Assembly (NCBI GenBank): GCA_933822405.4
Contig: CAKOGP040001853.1
Span: forward strand, 1-15,829
DNA from: Cylindrotheca closterium
Lineage: Eukaryota; Bacillariophyta; Bacillariophyceae; Bacillariales; Bacillariaceae
Length of the DNA stretch: 15,829 nucleotides
Direction of reading: 5' to 3'
Below, in pieces: positions 1 through 8,153 of this stretch. The stretch's first letter is position 1. Every line of letters begins with the position of its first letter. Under the pieces are notes generated by a model, which did no database searches, was not told where the DNA came from, and worked only from the letters and a program-made list of their open reading frames with translations. The position numbers were made by a program, and so were the translations under genes.

Positions 1-505
1 TGTTGTTGGCCTGCAGCTCTGAATTCATCATTTGAATTGTGCGCATGAGGTCCACCCAAATCTCTCCTGGTTTCTTCTCAATTGCAAAGTTGAGCAAGTG
101 GCACCACTGGGCTGGGACAAATCCTGTGGCAAAAGGGATGGAGCAAAAGATTGTGTCGCAGCAGGCAAGCAAGTTGGATGCTACTCCCGCTTTGAAATGG
201 CCATTATGCAAGCCGTGTGGCTCCGAACCTTTGTGTTCCCCCATCTTACGCCAGAAGCTAACATGGTCCTCCAGATCCACTTCCAGTGGCTGGTCTTCCA
301 AGCCCTCCGGCCGTCGGCAATGATCCAGAAATGACACCAGGTAAGGATCCGCTGTCTCGCCTTCATAGAGACCACGGAGCAGTGCTTGGCTGTTACTTTT
401 GGCATTGGGGCCATTGAAGTTGGAGTACAAAGGTTCAGTCATGGGTGGAGTGGGGTAGGGGTAGCGGGTCTGGTCATACCGGAGCCGGTTCTCTTGCATG
501 CAGCC

Positions 506-508
506 TTA
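506..508 (-). other. in-frame TAA stop inside LINE ORF2
   Basis: On the minus strand the frame reads CTT GTT GAA TAA GGC TGC ATG CAA GAG AAC. Both sides are coherent LINE pol sequence in the same frame, the following part being QENRLRYDQT. The stop is therefore most simply a nonsense mutation and not the end of a gene. Confidence 0.75.
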
Positions 509-1014
509 TTCAACAAGACGTTTAGACTGGCATGTTACCCAATGGGGGGTACCATCCTGTGCCGCCTGGGCCACTTTGATCTGCTGGAGGCCGCCAGAGA
601 AGCCTTTGCCTTGAGCTTTCCGTCGCCGTTGGGTCTCTTCTTTTTGTGCCATCCGCTGGACTTGAGCCCGTCTGGTACAAGCTTTGATGTTGCCCTTCTT
701 TGCGCTCTGGACCGCTGCCAATCGGGTCTCCAGATATTCCAGGCGCCACTGATGGGCACGCTTCCGCTTGGCCTCTTTGTAGTCGTGATGTTCAAGGTAC
801 CACTTTGCCTGGAGGTCAGCTTCTGACAATTTCCATGCATCGGTCAGACCGGTCTTCTTCAACAAACGCCGTACCTTCCGTGAACTAGTCCGAACCTGTT
901 TATAGCCCAAGATCAGGAGCTGGTAAAGGTGCAATCTATTCCATTTCTGCTGCATTTGTGGTGACCAGTGAACCTTACCCATCGACAGTTTCCGGCAGTT
1001 ACGCTCAGCCTTTT

Positions 1015-1026
1015 GGCGGATCTCAT
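1015..1026. repeat. target site duplication, left copy (GGCGGATCTCAT)
   Basis: This 12-bp word occurs again, identical, at 1785-1796. The base on the LINE side differs from the base on the insert side at both copies, so the repeat is bounded. The LINE reading frame is continuous across the two copies once one copy and the bases between them are removed. Confidence 0.85.
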
Positions 1027-1201
1027 CGGTGCTCTTCGATGCACCGGGGCTACCGCGCTTCTGGAAGGCAATATCCCGTCTAGTCTCATCAAACTACTTG
1101 GTCGGTGGCGCTCTGATGAAGTTTTTTGGTATCTTCACACCCAGTTTGAGCCTTTGATGCAACGCTTGACCAATGTTCTTGTTGATCACGTCGGACACTA
1201 G
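1027..1201 (+). pseudogene. C-terminal fragment of a tyrosine recombinase
   Basis: In the plus frame the insert reads GALRCTGATALLEG, then LIKLLGRWRSDEVF, then WYLHTQFEPLMQ, ending at TAG 1199-1201. This matches the end of phage-integrase-like recombinases as found in algal and stramenopile genomes (family pattern: SLRAGGATALL, then I.L.GRWRSD, then RYLH.Q). The putative box II Arg is the codon at 1037-1039, the Trp of GRWRS stands in the His/Trp position, and the nucleophile Tyr is at 1130-1132. The N-terminal core-binding domain and the first catalytic Arg are absent because the copy starts at the duplication. An ATG at 968 opens this frame, but it lies in LINE sequence and is accidental. 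It cannot be an active recombinase. Confidence 0.72.
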
Positions 1202-1751
1202 GATTTTTCGTCCACCCACCACACCCTGGACGGCAACATGATGGCCGAATGGAGGAAACCAGCGCTTGCGCTGGGGGGTTGGGGGCCAAGAGCTAGTAAC
1301 AACTGTCAGCCCAAAAACATCATTGAAACTCTTTTAGGCCCAATTGGAGTCTACAAAATCCAAAGCAATTGAGAAGGATGAGCAATCGCTGCAGGTGTTG
1401 GTGAAGCGCCGGACAGTCTTGAACAAATCACTGGTAGACCGTGAGGAGTGACTGAAGCTGGTGAGGATGGAACGCACGGCCTACCGCCGCGCTTTGGCGC
1501 CTCAACGCCGTATTCTTCATCGCTTCTTCCACCCTGCGGACCATTCCCCTTGAACAACGTTTTGTGGAAGCAACGCCCCGAAATCACCCCGCCATGCTGC
1601 GGGTAGAGTCCAAACCATCTGGTTCTGACTAGAGCAACTTCTGATTATCAGACGCCTCACATGGTTCAAACTTGTTGTTGACTCGCCGCTCCACAGTACT
1701 TGACCTTTACAGCCGACCATTCCACCGGCAATCGTATGCGCTCCCTAGCAT

Positions 1752-1763
1752 TTAATCGATTAA
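1752..1763. repeat. 12-bp palindrome TTAATCGATTAA near the insert's right end
   Basis: This is a perfect self-complementary 12-mer 21 bases inside the right end of the insertion. It could be part of a recombination or 3'-end signal of the parent element, but nothing else in the window supports a function. Confidence 0.4.
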
Positions 1764-1767
1764 TGTT

Positions 1768-3147
1768 TCAGTTGTTATTCTGTCGGCGGATCTCATAGGC
1801 CTGGCGATGAATGGTGTTGAATCGATCTTGCTGATTCGCCGTAAGGTAACCGTCCTTGACCAAAATATCCTCCGCTAATTGGGTCAAGCGTTGGGGAAGG
1901 CGGAAATACCGGTAGCCCGCTTCAGCAGCCTTAATATAGCGGTCCACCGACCAACCATCAGCCAGTGTCAACCGACGTGGTTGGAAGGAAGGAGAGGTCA
2001 CCGGCGGAGCCCCCAGAGTCGCTTCCAGGTCAATGTCGATCCAGAGTCCCCTGTGGTCCGACTTAAAATACTTCTGAAAGTCCAAGTATCCACCTGCAGT
2101 GACACGGACGCGGCCGGTCACAAATATACCATCGATGGGAGTATCCGTCGTCCGACTTTGGGTTGTCGCTGGGTAAGGGCCCTGATGTCGGCGTAAGATG
2201 GCCTCGCTCAGGCCTGCTGACCGCATCTCTTGGCGGAAGGAAGAGGGAGAGTTGTAGGAGACATCTTCGTTTGCATCTAACCCAAGGAGAATCTTGCACC
2301 CTTCCGTTTTCCATTGTTTGATCAGGTCCACCAAATCCAGAGTGAGCTTGTCACGGGGATCCATAGTCACCCCCTTGCTCAGCCAGTAATTCCGTTGGTA
2401 GTTCCAAACACTACCAGCATTGGTACCTTCCTTGTTCGGACGATATGCAGAGACCACCACAAGATCTAAAGGACCAGCCGGGGGCCCATCAGTCTGAGAC
2501 TCCTGCTGTCGGATGTCCCTGCCCCGGATCTTGATCCATGAGAACCTGCCTAGCCCTGACTCATCTTTGCCGCCTGACTTTGCACGGGGCGCGACCTTGT
2601 GGAGTAATGTAGCAGAACATCCGCCCCATTGATGCGCCGAGGGAGTTGGAAACTCCTGGTGTTCGTAGTCAGGCACTGCTGACCATTGAAGGTTAACTTC
2701 AGCCAGCAGTGCAATACCCACTCTCTCATCCGTCCAACACTTGAAGAGCCCTTTTTGTTTCTCATGTGTCATAGGAAATGGAAGACCCTGAACATTTTGA
2801 AAAAGGACCCGGGTAACGTGAGGAGACTTCTGGCGTGAGTCATCGCCAAAGTAGTTACCGGGAGGGAGAGAGTTTAAATAAGCATCCAGCGAGGAGTGGG
2901 CCACCTGGCTGGATGTGTGTTGGTTGCGTAGATTTCGACCTCGGCCTTCCGTCAAACGCCGCAACCTTGCGTGACGGGACCGTTGGTGGTTAGGGACCAC
3001 CGCCGGGGGGGGCACCCCCACTGTCAGCCGATGATGTTGCCTTGCTGGAGGAGGGGCTTGACAGACGGTGCTTGCCTGTGACCGATGCTTGTGCCGCCAT
3101 TTTGGCCTCCAATTCAAGGATACGAGCATCCTTGGCAGCCTCCGCAT
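1768..3147 (-). pseudogene. LINE ORF2, upstream part: APE-type endonuclease domain
   Basis: This is the target-nicking endonuclease of a non-LTR retrotransposon, which cuts target DNA to prime reverse transcription. Counting from the Met at 3147, the motifs of the exonuclease-endonuclease-phosphatase fold appear in order: FQNVQG (Asn118), LLAEVN (Glu150), VVSAYRP (Tyr235), LLGLDANED (Asp291, Asn293), TPIDGIF (Asp339) and FKSDHRG (Ser363-Asp364-His365). All expected active-site residues are present, so this domain looks intact. The first 75 or so residues are basic and low in complexity, and the true start is uncertain. The open frame overlaps the last 158 bases of ORF1. The last few codons (1784-1768) come from the inserted element, so the stop at 1768 is an insertion artefact. 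The natural continuation is at 1026 and below. Confidence 0.88.
1785..1796. repeat. target site duplication, right copy (GGCGGATCTCAT)
   Basis: This is the second identical copy of the 12-bp word at 1015-1026. It marks the right edge of the recombinase-bearing insertion. On the minus strand it encodes the MRS-like end of the endonuclease segment (…YEIR), and the frame leaves LINE sequence immediately afterwards. Confidence 0.85.
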
Positions 3148-5930
3148 CCTTAGCTTGAGCCAGTTTTTCCGCTGCAGTCTCTAGTTCCGTGCAAAGGTCA
3201 TTGACATCCGCTTTCATGTTCTCCAATAGTGCTGCCATATTTACCGCGCTTCCTACCGTAGCCCCGTCATCCATATCCTTTGCAGCTGGCATCGACAGGT
3301 CAATTGTGATGGTGCCCTCAAATTCCGGAGAAGCCTGCTCTGCCGCGAGGAGCTTCTCAATCCACTCATTATCATCCTTCTCCACTTGCTGGTCCAAATT
3401 GACGTCCCGCTCATACTCTGAGATTGCACGATGTTGGCGTTGGTCCCAGGTCATAGCGTTGGTAACCGTTTGATTATAGTGGTCCAAGCAGAGCCAGGTG
3501 CGGCATGTCTTCCTCTGATGCTTCAGGTGTGCGCACAATGAACACATAGAAGCCATCGATTGGGCCTGGTAGAATCATTTCGAAGAGACCGGCTGGGCCC
3601 TGGTTCAGTACCGCATCCATTGCCGCCAGCCATGCGCTGCAATCAAATGCCTCAGTGACCAGGGGCTGCTCAGATGCAGAAACTTTCGCCCGAGCGGAAG
3701 ACGCCGTGGAAGGGTTGGTTGCTGCCTGGGGTGGAGACTTCAGTGCCGGAGTTGGCCATGGAAGAGGGGTGGGGGTAGTAGCCTGAGGGGCTCCATAGGT
3801 TTCTCAAGAGGTTGCTTGGCCCGGCGGTGATGAGGCGGGTAGAGTTGGCTGAGCTGTGGTGGGGGCAGTTACGCTTGGGTTGGTCAGTGTCAGTTCGGGA
3901 GGAGTAGAAGACACGGAAGGTGGCAATGGAGAGTCTGGTGTGTCGGCATCCTGTGTGGCTGATTGTTCAGGCTGAGCAGGGGCAGGTTTCTTGACCGCTG
4001 GTATGCACTGAATTGCATAGAGGAATTGGAGGAGGGATTTGCCCTTGCCCTGTTTGCAGTACTTGGGAATGAAGACCTTGGTCAGCATGCCTTGGATAGG
4101 AAACAGTGGAGCCAGGGAGGTGCAGGTCTGGGAGGTAGTGTCATGGGCGTTGATGAGTTTCCCAATGATGCCATTCCACTGCCCCCCTGGTTGCGCGAGG
4201 TCACCAAGGTGTCCCTTCGTAATCGCCCCAAAGTCGTAGACAAACTGAGTCCGGGCACCAAACGGCATGTGACACTTCTTTGTCTCTGGTCTGAGCCATG
4301 CAAAGAGGGCCCGTGCCACTCTATCCACGTCAGAAGCAGCTACCCAAATGTGCCACGCTTTTGGACCCTTGGAGGGCATCCATTTTTGGCCCGCCGTACC
4401 GGGGTTCTGTGGCCACGCAGGTTCGAGGGCTATAGCTCGCTTGAAGGTGAAGTGACGCATGAGCTCGCGTTCAAGTGCCGCTCTCCCAATCCCCATGGGG
4501 TAGTTCAGTAGCCAACCGATTCGGACAGGATCACTAACTTGCAGCGGGGAACGGAAGACGCCTGCATGCGTGCCGGTGATCTCGAAACATTGACCCAGTA
4601 GTCGGGACATGTCGTCCAGAGAAGAGTTGTGGGCGACGCGAATGCGGGTGCGAAGAGTCTTGGAGCCGGGGTTCTTAGCGTTGTAGCCAAATCGGGCGCC
4701 ATTATTCCAGGACCAGTCAATGTAGGGCTTGAGCTTCTTGTAGGTGAGCTCCTCCACTTTCTCTTTAGAGGTCAGCCACAACTTCTTGTCCCATACACGG
4801 AGTTCGCTCACTGGAAGAATGACCAAGTCGCCCTCAGCGTTGTCCATAGCCATAGACAGAACTGAGACCATTTCTTCAGTGAAACACTTTTCAATAGAAC
4901 CACCCTCATATGTATTGCCATCCCATTCATAGTTGATTGTAGCGCAGAGGAACTGGGCATTTGAGCGCGGAAGCCCAGTCAAATTCATCTGTGTCACTTC
5001 ACGGGCTTTCATTTCTTCAGAGAGGTACTTGGTCCAAATAGCAGCCTTCTTCTGTGAGGCGGCAACATAAATGAGTTGCTTCTTCACGGACAGAGGAGCT
5101 GAAGGTTGAGGAGGGTTGGGAGGCTCAGTCTTCGACAAGTGACAGTCGATCAATACTGTTGCCGAGGGGTCGTTGGCCCGCTGAGCTGGGGCAGGTGACT
5201 TCCCCACAACCACTTCAGTAGGAGGTTGGTCCGAATTCGATGGTGCAGAAAAGTCTAATGCCGACTCGACGGACTCAGACCCATCGTTGTCGGACCAATA
5301 AGCAAACTTGCCGTGGACTGGTTTATTGGTGGGGCTAATTACCGATGGACCCGTTGTGTCCATCATTACTGAATCATCCTTATCAGGGGCAACAGAGTCG
5401 CGAACTGGTTTTGGAGTGGCATCCGGAAAGAACCCTCGCGCCGGAGAGCAAGGGTCAATTGGAGCTGATTTTCGTTCCGTTGATGGGTCCAGATTGCGCT
5501 CACGTTTTTGGCCCTTGGCTGCTGAGCGACGCTCAGCCAATTTCGTTACTACCGTCGTCGTGTCGGGGTCGGTCCACGGGTGGCCTAGAAGTTCAACCGC
5601 AATGGCCCACACTTTAGCCAGAGGACGTAGTTCCAGTAGTAACCGAGGCTCGACCTCCAAAGTAAAATCCCAATACCGACTAAAAAACGTAGTGTCTTCC
5701 AACGGCTCGTCCAACGGAAAAATCACCAAAGGATCCTGGACCGCCAGACCGAGAATTAATCCTGGTACATATACCACTAGCTCACGATCGTTCCCAATAA
5801 ATTCGTCCTTGATGTCTCGGTCAAGCGCAGCTCAAATGCGTTGCTCGACCAAGTTCCAATCCCCATCACAAATCTGTAATAGCTTCTTTACAAATGGTGG
5901 TGTTTGTACAACCACTGTCCATGATGACAT
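2990..5930 (-). pseudogene. LINE ORF1, about 980 codons, broken by two stops and a frameshift
   Basis: This is the first ORF of the LINE, presumably its RNA-binding structural protein. I do not recognise a named domain in the body. The best start is the ATG at 5930, in frame with everything down to 3804. A GTG at 5777 also opens the frame but lies inside coherent sequence. TGA codons interrupt it at 5832-5834 and 3804-3806, with protein-like sequence continuing in frame on both sides. Between about 3476 and 3556 it shifts frame, then runs to a stop at 2990. Visible parts are: an N-terminal globular part (5930 to about 5500); a Ser/Pro/Asp-rich linker (about 5480-5130); a large Trp/Tyr-rich globular part (about 5110-4000); a Pro/Thr/Ala-rich stretch (3990-3660); and a C-terminal coiled coil of Glu/Ala/Lys heptads (about 3235-3090) followed by a Ser/Gly/Pro tail. 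A C-terminal coiled coil fits ORF1 self-association. Confidence 0.7.
3090..3235 (-). other. predicted coiled-coil segment of LINE ORF1
   Basis: The frame ending at 2990 has, at residues 108-155 of its open segment, regularly spaced Leu/Ala/Ile among Glu, Lys, Asp and Ala (LLENMKADVNDLCTELE, then KLAQAKDAEAAKDARILELE). This is a heptad-like pattern without Pro or Gly. Coiled coils are common in LINE ORF1 proteins as trimerisation or dimerisation segments. Confidence 0.65.
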
Positions 5931-5990
5931 GATCGTACAACCCAAATGGATCTCTTTCCTTTCTGCGGCTTTGAATAAACTGCAGACCTC
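5868..5990 (-). other. Junction between copia B and the LINE 5' end
   Basis: Here two minus-strand frames overlap: the copia B frame with a DSG protease-like motif (5917-5919), and LINE ORF1 from ATG 5930. The real breakpoint probably lies near 5885-5930. The LINE 5' UTR is missing or very short, as expected for a copy truncated at its 5' end on insertion. A matching duplication and the rest of copia B would be left of the window, so this cannot be confirmed here. Confidence 0.5.
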
Positions 5991-6569
5991 AATCTACTTC
6001 AGTAGCAATATCAGGCAAATCTTCATCTTCACTAGCATAGTGCCAGTCGGCTTGAAGTTCAACATTTGTTGTATGAGCAGGACATGGAATAAGATAGACA
6101 TCATTGCCATTCTCATCCTTTCCCCTGATAGCATCGAGAAAGACATTTGATGTATCAAAATATCCAGTTTTCACAGCTTGCGGAGTTCGAGCTTGAGTTG
6201 CATCAAATCCTTGGCGCACTTGAGCACCACTGAAGCCTTGTTGGCTGAGTTGCATTCCACTGAAAGCAATCTAACATTCATTGAATAAGGGACAGTAACA
6301 GTGCCGCCACCTTGAGTTGGAATCTGCATGAGCTGCATTCCAGAAGGAACTTGCATCATTTGATTACCTGTAGTATCAGCAAGTTGCAAAGGTGTGTTAA
6401 CGCTTCCCGCAACACTTGATGCTCCACTTGTAGACGCTGAAGCTCCAGGAACTATAGCTGGAACAGTAGCTGGGACAGTTGCTCCAATCTGATTAAGATT
6501 GAGCTTCTTCCCATAGTCGACATATTGATCCTGATTCTTCCATTGGGTCTTTGGTAGCAGTCTGTCTGG

Positions 6570-6611
6570 GCATTTTGGAGACATATGGTCTTCGTTGCCA
6601 CATACATAACA
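6570..6611 (-). other. CCHC zinc knuckle of copia B gag
   Basis: The motif CYVCGNEDHMSPKC has the spacing C-X2-C-X4-H-X4-C of the retroviral/copia nucleocapsid knuckle, which binds element RNA. It directly follows a Lys/Gly repeat that would also bind RNA. Confidence 0.93.
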
Positions 6612-7649
6612 TGCTGCCTTCTTTCCATCCTTTGGTTTCCCCTTTCCTTTGCCTTTGCCTTTACCTTTATTAGGTTGGTCTTTTCCTTGGTAGAGGTTCA
6701 CTCCCGGATTTTTACTCACTTCCATGTGAATTTTCAACATATCTTGTGCTTTGCTGACCGTCTTTGGATAATAATCCACTTCTCTGCAATAGTTCGTCTG
6801 AAGATCCAGCATCAGAGGAGCTGTTCTCGTTCGATCGCTGTTGCATAGAAATCCTGTTGCCAGAACGGCTTCAAAGATATCATCCTTGAACTTGTTTTGA
6901 GCAGCAGTATTGGTGCTAGCAATAGCAGCATACGCTTTCGTCTTGACTGCAAAATCTTGGAACCAGGCCACGCCATATAGATCTTGCAGGACTTCATCCT
7001 GTCTCAAGAATCGTTCCTTGAAATGCATCAAGTTTTTGGTTGTTCCTTGCTTCATAGCAAAGAACTTTTGATTTGCTTCCCAGAAATCCAAGAAGTCATA
7101 CTCACCATCGGCACTCTTCTTCATGAATCATTCAATACGGTTCAAGAGTTCAATTAGATCTTCAAGAGTAGTAGTGAAATTGGCTTCACCTTGAAGCTTG
7201 ATATCCATCGCTTTTGTCACAAAGTTCAGCACGATGTTTGACTTGACAGTTTGCTTGTTTGTCTCAAAATACGCTGTTCTGTTCATATGACTGGTCAGTT
7301 TTGCAGAATAGAGAATATTGTTTTGAGTCATCTCTGTTTCTCTTGCAACAACTTCAGTTTGAACTGGAGCATCCAACTTTGGTGCAATTGAATCAAAGTC
7401 GATTGACTTCCCATCGCGAATCGATTTCATCATGTCTTTGGAGCACTTCATTCCGGAAGCTTAGATGTAGTCAATCACTCTTTCTTTGGCATCTTTGTAC
7501 GACGATCTTGCCTTTCCATCTTTTTCATCTTTCCTCAAAAATAGATGTTTCACAACCTTTGAACTTGGATTGTCCTTGACTTTCTGAGGAGTCACACGTC
7601 CTCTTCCACCACCGGATGAAGAACGTCCCATTGTCAACAAATCACTCAC

Positions 7650-7757
7650 TCTTTTGTAGATAAGGCAGTGCTGTTCTTGACATATTTTTGTTTTGTTGCC
7701 TTTTGTGATTGTGACAGAAATAAATGAATATAGACTATAAGCCTATAGTTGACTAGT
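7650..7757 (-). other. Copia B leader remnant between gag start and copia A LTR
   Basis: This is an A/T-rich 108-bp stretch with no ORF. It holds the imperfect palindrome ACTATAAGCCTATAGT at 7734-7749. It ends at the copia A 3' LTR, with which it forms a palindrome TGACTAGTAGTCA at 7750-7762 across the boundary. No copia B primer-binding site or LTR is visible, consistent with copia A having inserted in the B leader. Confidence 0.45.
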
Positions 7758-8144
7758 AGTCAGAAAATATCTGTAGACAGAGCTGTTATGTATTTGGAGC
7801 GAAGTAGTTTGATAGAAGTATAAAACTTGAGAGACAATAGTTTGATGTAAAAGTGCAGATTTACTAAAATTGTGACGATATGGCAGTGAGAACTTGTTGA
7901 GTTTAGCGACGTCTCCGATTGCTAGACTCCGTGTTCATAGGTTCAACTGCCATTCATCGTGTTAACTATTCACTTATTTCAATGTGTTCAAACAATCACA
8001 TGAAGATTGATACACCAAAAGTTCAACGGCTTGTGTATGTGAATTTTTGGTTTCACACGAAAATATGGATTGTGGGATTTTCGTTTGTATATGACACGTG
8101 TTGTGGAGTATCACACGTGTCGCATTGGAATATATATTCCGACT
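7758..8144 (-). repeat. Copia A 3' LTR (complete, about 387 bp)
   Basis: The left boundary is where identity with the 5' LTR starts: 7758 matches 15691, and the bases outside differ. The right boundary is inferred from the polypurine tract and from an imperfect 13-bp terminal inverted repeat: AGTCAGAAAATAT on the plus strand at the left end against AGTCGGAATATAT on the minus strand at the right end. The ends are AG...CT (or TC...GA if trimmed by two bases), not the usual TG...CA. The U3 side carries a perfect palindrome GGAATATATATTCC at 8127-8140 and two CACGTG cores. The right boundary may be off by a few bases because the other LTR's matching end is outside the window. Confidence 0.85.
8093..8121. 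promoter_or_regulatory. Paired ACACGTGT (G-box-like) sites in the copia A U3
   Basis: GACACGTGT at 8093-8101 and ACACGTGTC at 8113-8121 form a perfect 9-bp inverted repeat 11 bases apart. Each half contains the palindrome ACACGTGT with a CACGTG core. This core is the known binding site of bZIP and bHLH factors. It lies within about 50 bases of the LTR's transcription-upstream end, where enhancers normally sit. The regulatory role is inferred. Confidence 0.5.
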
Positions 8145-8153
8145 CTCCCTCTC
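8145..8153 (-). promoter_or_regulatory. Polypurine tract of copia A (GAGAGGGAG)
   Basis: This all-purine run on the element strand directly abuts the 3' LTR, where plus-strand DNA synthesis is primed in LTR retrotransposons. The gag-pol stop TGA at 8152-8154 overlaps it, so coding sequence runs to within a few bases of the LTR. Confidence 0.75.

Larger units (their letters stand above)
1..1026 (-). pseudogene. LINE ORF2, downstream part: basic linker and N-terminal RT region (cut by window edge)
   Basis: This is the continuation of the LINE pol frame, on the far side of the insertion at 1027-1784. From 1026 down, the frame reads through a Lys/Arg-rich segment (a block beginning KAERNCRKLS, then many K/R/Q to about 520), as in the linker between endonuclease and RT in stramenopile LINEs. 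After an in-frame TAA at 506-508 the same frame stays open to base 1. It contains SEPHGLHNGHFKAG, then GFVPAQWCHLL, EKKPGE and LMRTIQMMNSELQANN. I recognise these as the RT finger blocks before palm motif A (family pattern: SPSG.H.GHYKA, then KKPG, then LRTI.L.EADFN.NNK). The catalytic palm (YADD-type box) lies outside the window. The copy cannot make intact pol because of the TAA and the upstream insertion. Assignment to a LINE RT is from remembered family patterns; I ran no search. Confidence 0.82.
1027..1784 (+). mobile_element. 758-bp insertion in LINE ORF2 carrying a tyrosine recombinase fragment
   Basis: The insertion is delimited by the perfect 12-bp direct repeat at 1015-1026 and 1785-1796. 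The repeat period is 770 bases (2 modulo 3). This matches the frame difference between the endonuclease frame on the right and the linker/RT frame on the left, so excision would rejoin the pol frame exactly. The left end starts inside a tyrosine recombinase coding sequence. The remaining 583 bases (1202-1784) hold no convincing gene. They include a 7-bp-stem hairpin at 1259-1274 and a perfect palindrome TTAATCGATTAA at 1752-1763 near the right end. There is no poly(A) tail and I see no terminal inverted repeats. A 5'-truncated copy made by target-primed reverse transcription would fit the duplication. A captured fragment repaired at a staggered break is an alternative. Confidence 0.75.
5868..7649 (-). 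pseudogene. Copia B: decayed gag with possible start of protease
   Basis: This is a remnant of a Ty1/copia element distinct from copia A. The frame starts near the ATG at 7649 or 7631 (MGRSSSGGGRGR). It runs through TAA 7461-7463 and TGA 7128-7130, both in frame with coherent flanks, to a long gag segment. That segment has a capsid-like helical part, a KGKGKGKGKG basic run and a CCHC knuckle at 6570-6611. Between about 6260 and 6300 the coding frame shifts. The new frame, open from 6255, reads SQQGFSGAQVRQGF and continues to TGA 5989-5991. After that stop the same frame contains HVIMDSGCTN, resembling a copia aspartic protease active site, with Asp at 5917-5919. Everything downstream (integrase, RT, RNase H) is absent where LINE ORF1 begins. 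At least two stops and one frameshift make it non-functional. Confidence 0.78.

Noticed and set aside
386..826. 146-codon plus-strand ORF
   Set aside because: It is antisense to the LINE linker/RT region, which carries recognisable pol blocks in the minus frame.
968..1026. N-terminal part of the plus-strand ORF with the recombinase motif
   Set aside because: These bases are LINE pol sequence on the other strand. Only the codons from 1027 on belong to the recombinase.
3963..4511. 182-codon plus-strand ORF
   Set aside because: It lies antisense to coherent ORF1 sequence and has no motif or conserved pattern.
5308..6150. 280-codon plus-strand ORF
   Set aside because: It is antisense to LINE ORF1 and the copia B junction, with no recognisable motif. 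Its composition is that of a reverse-strand shadow.
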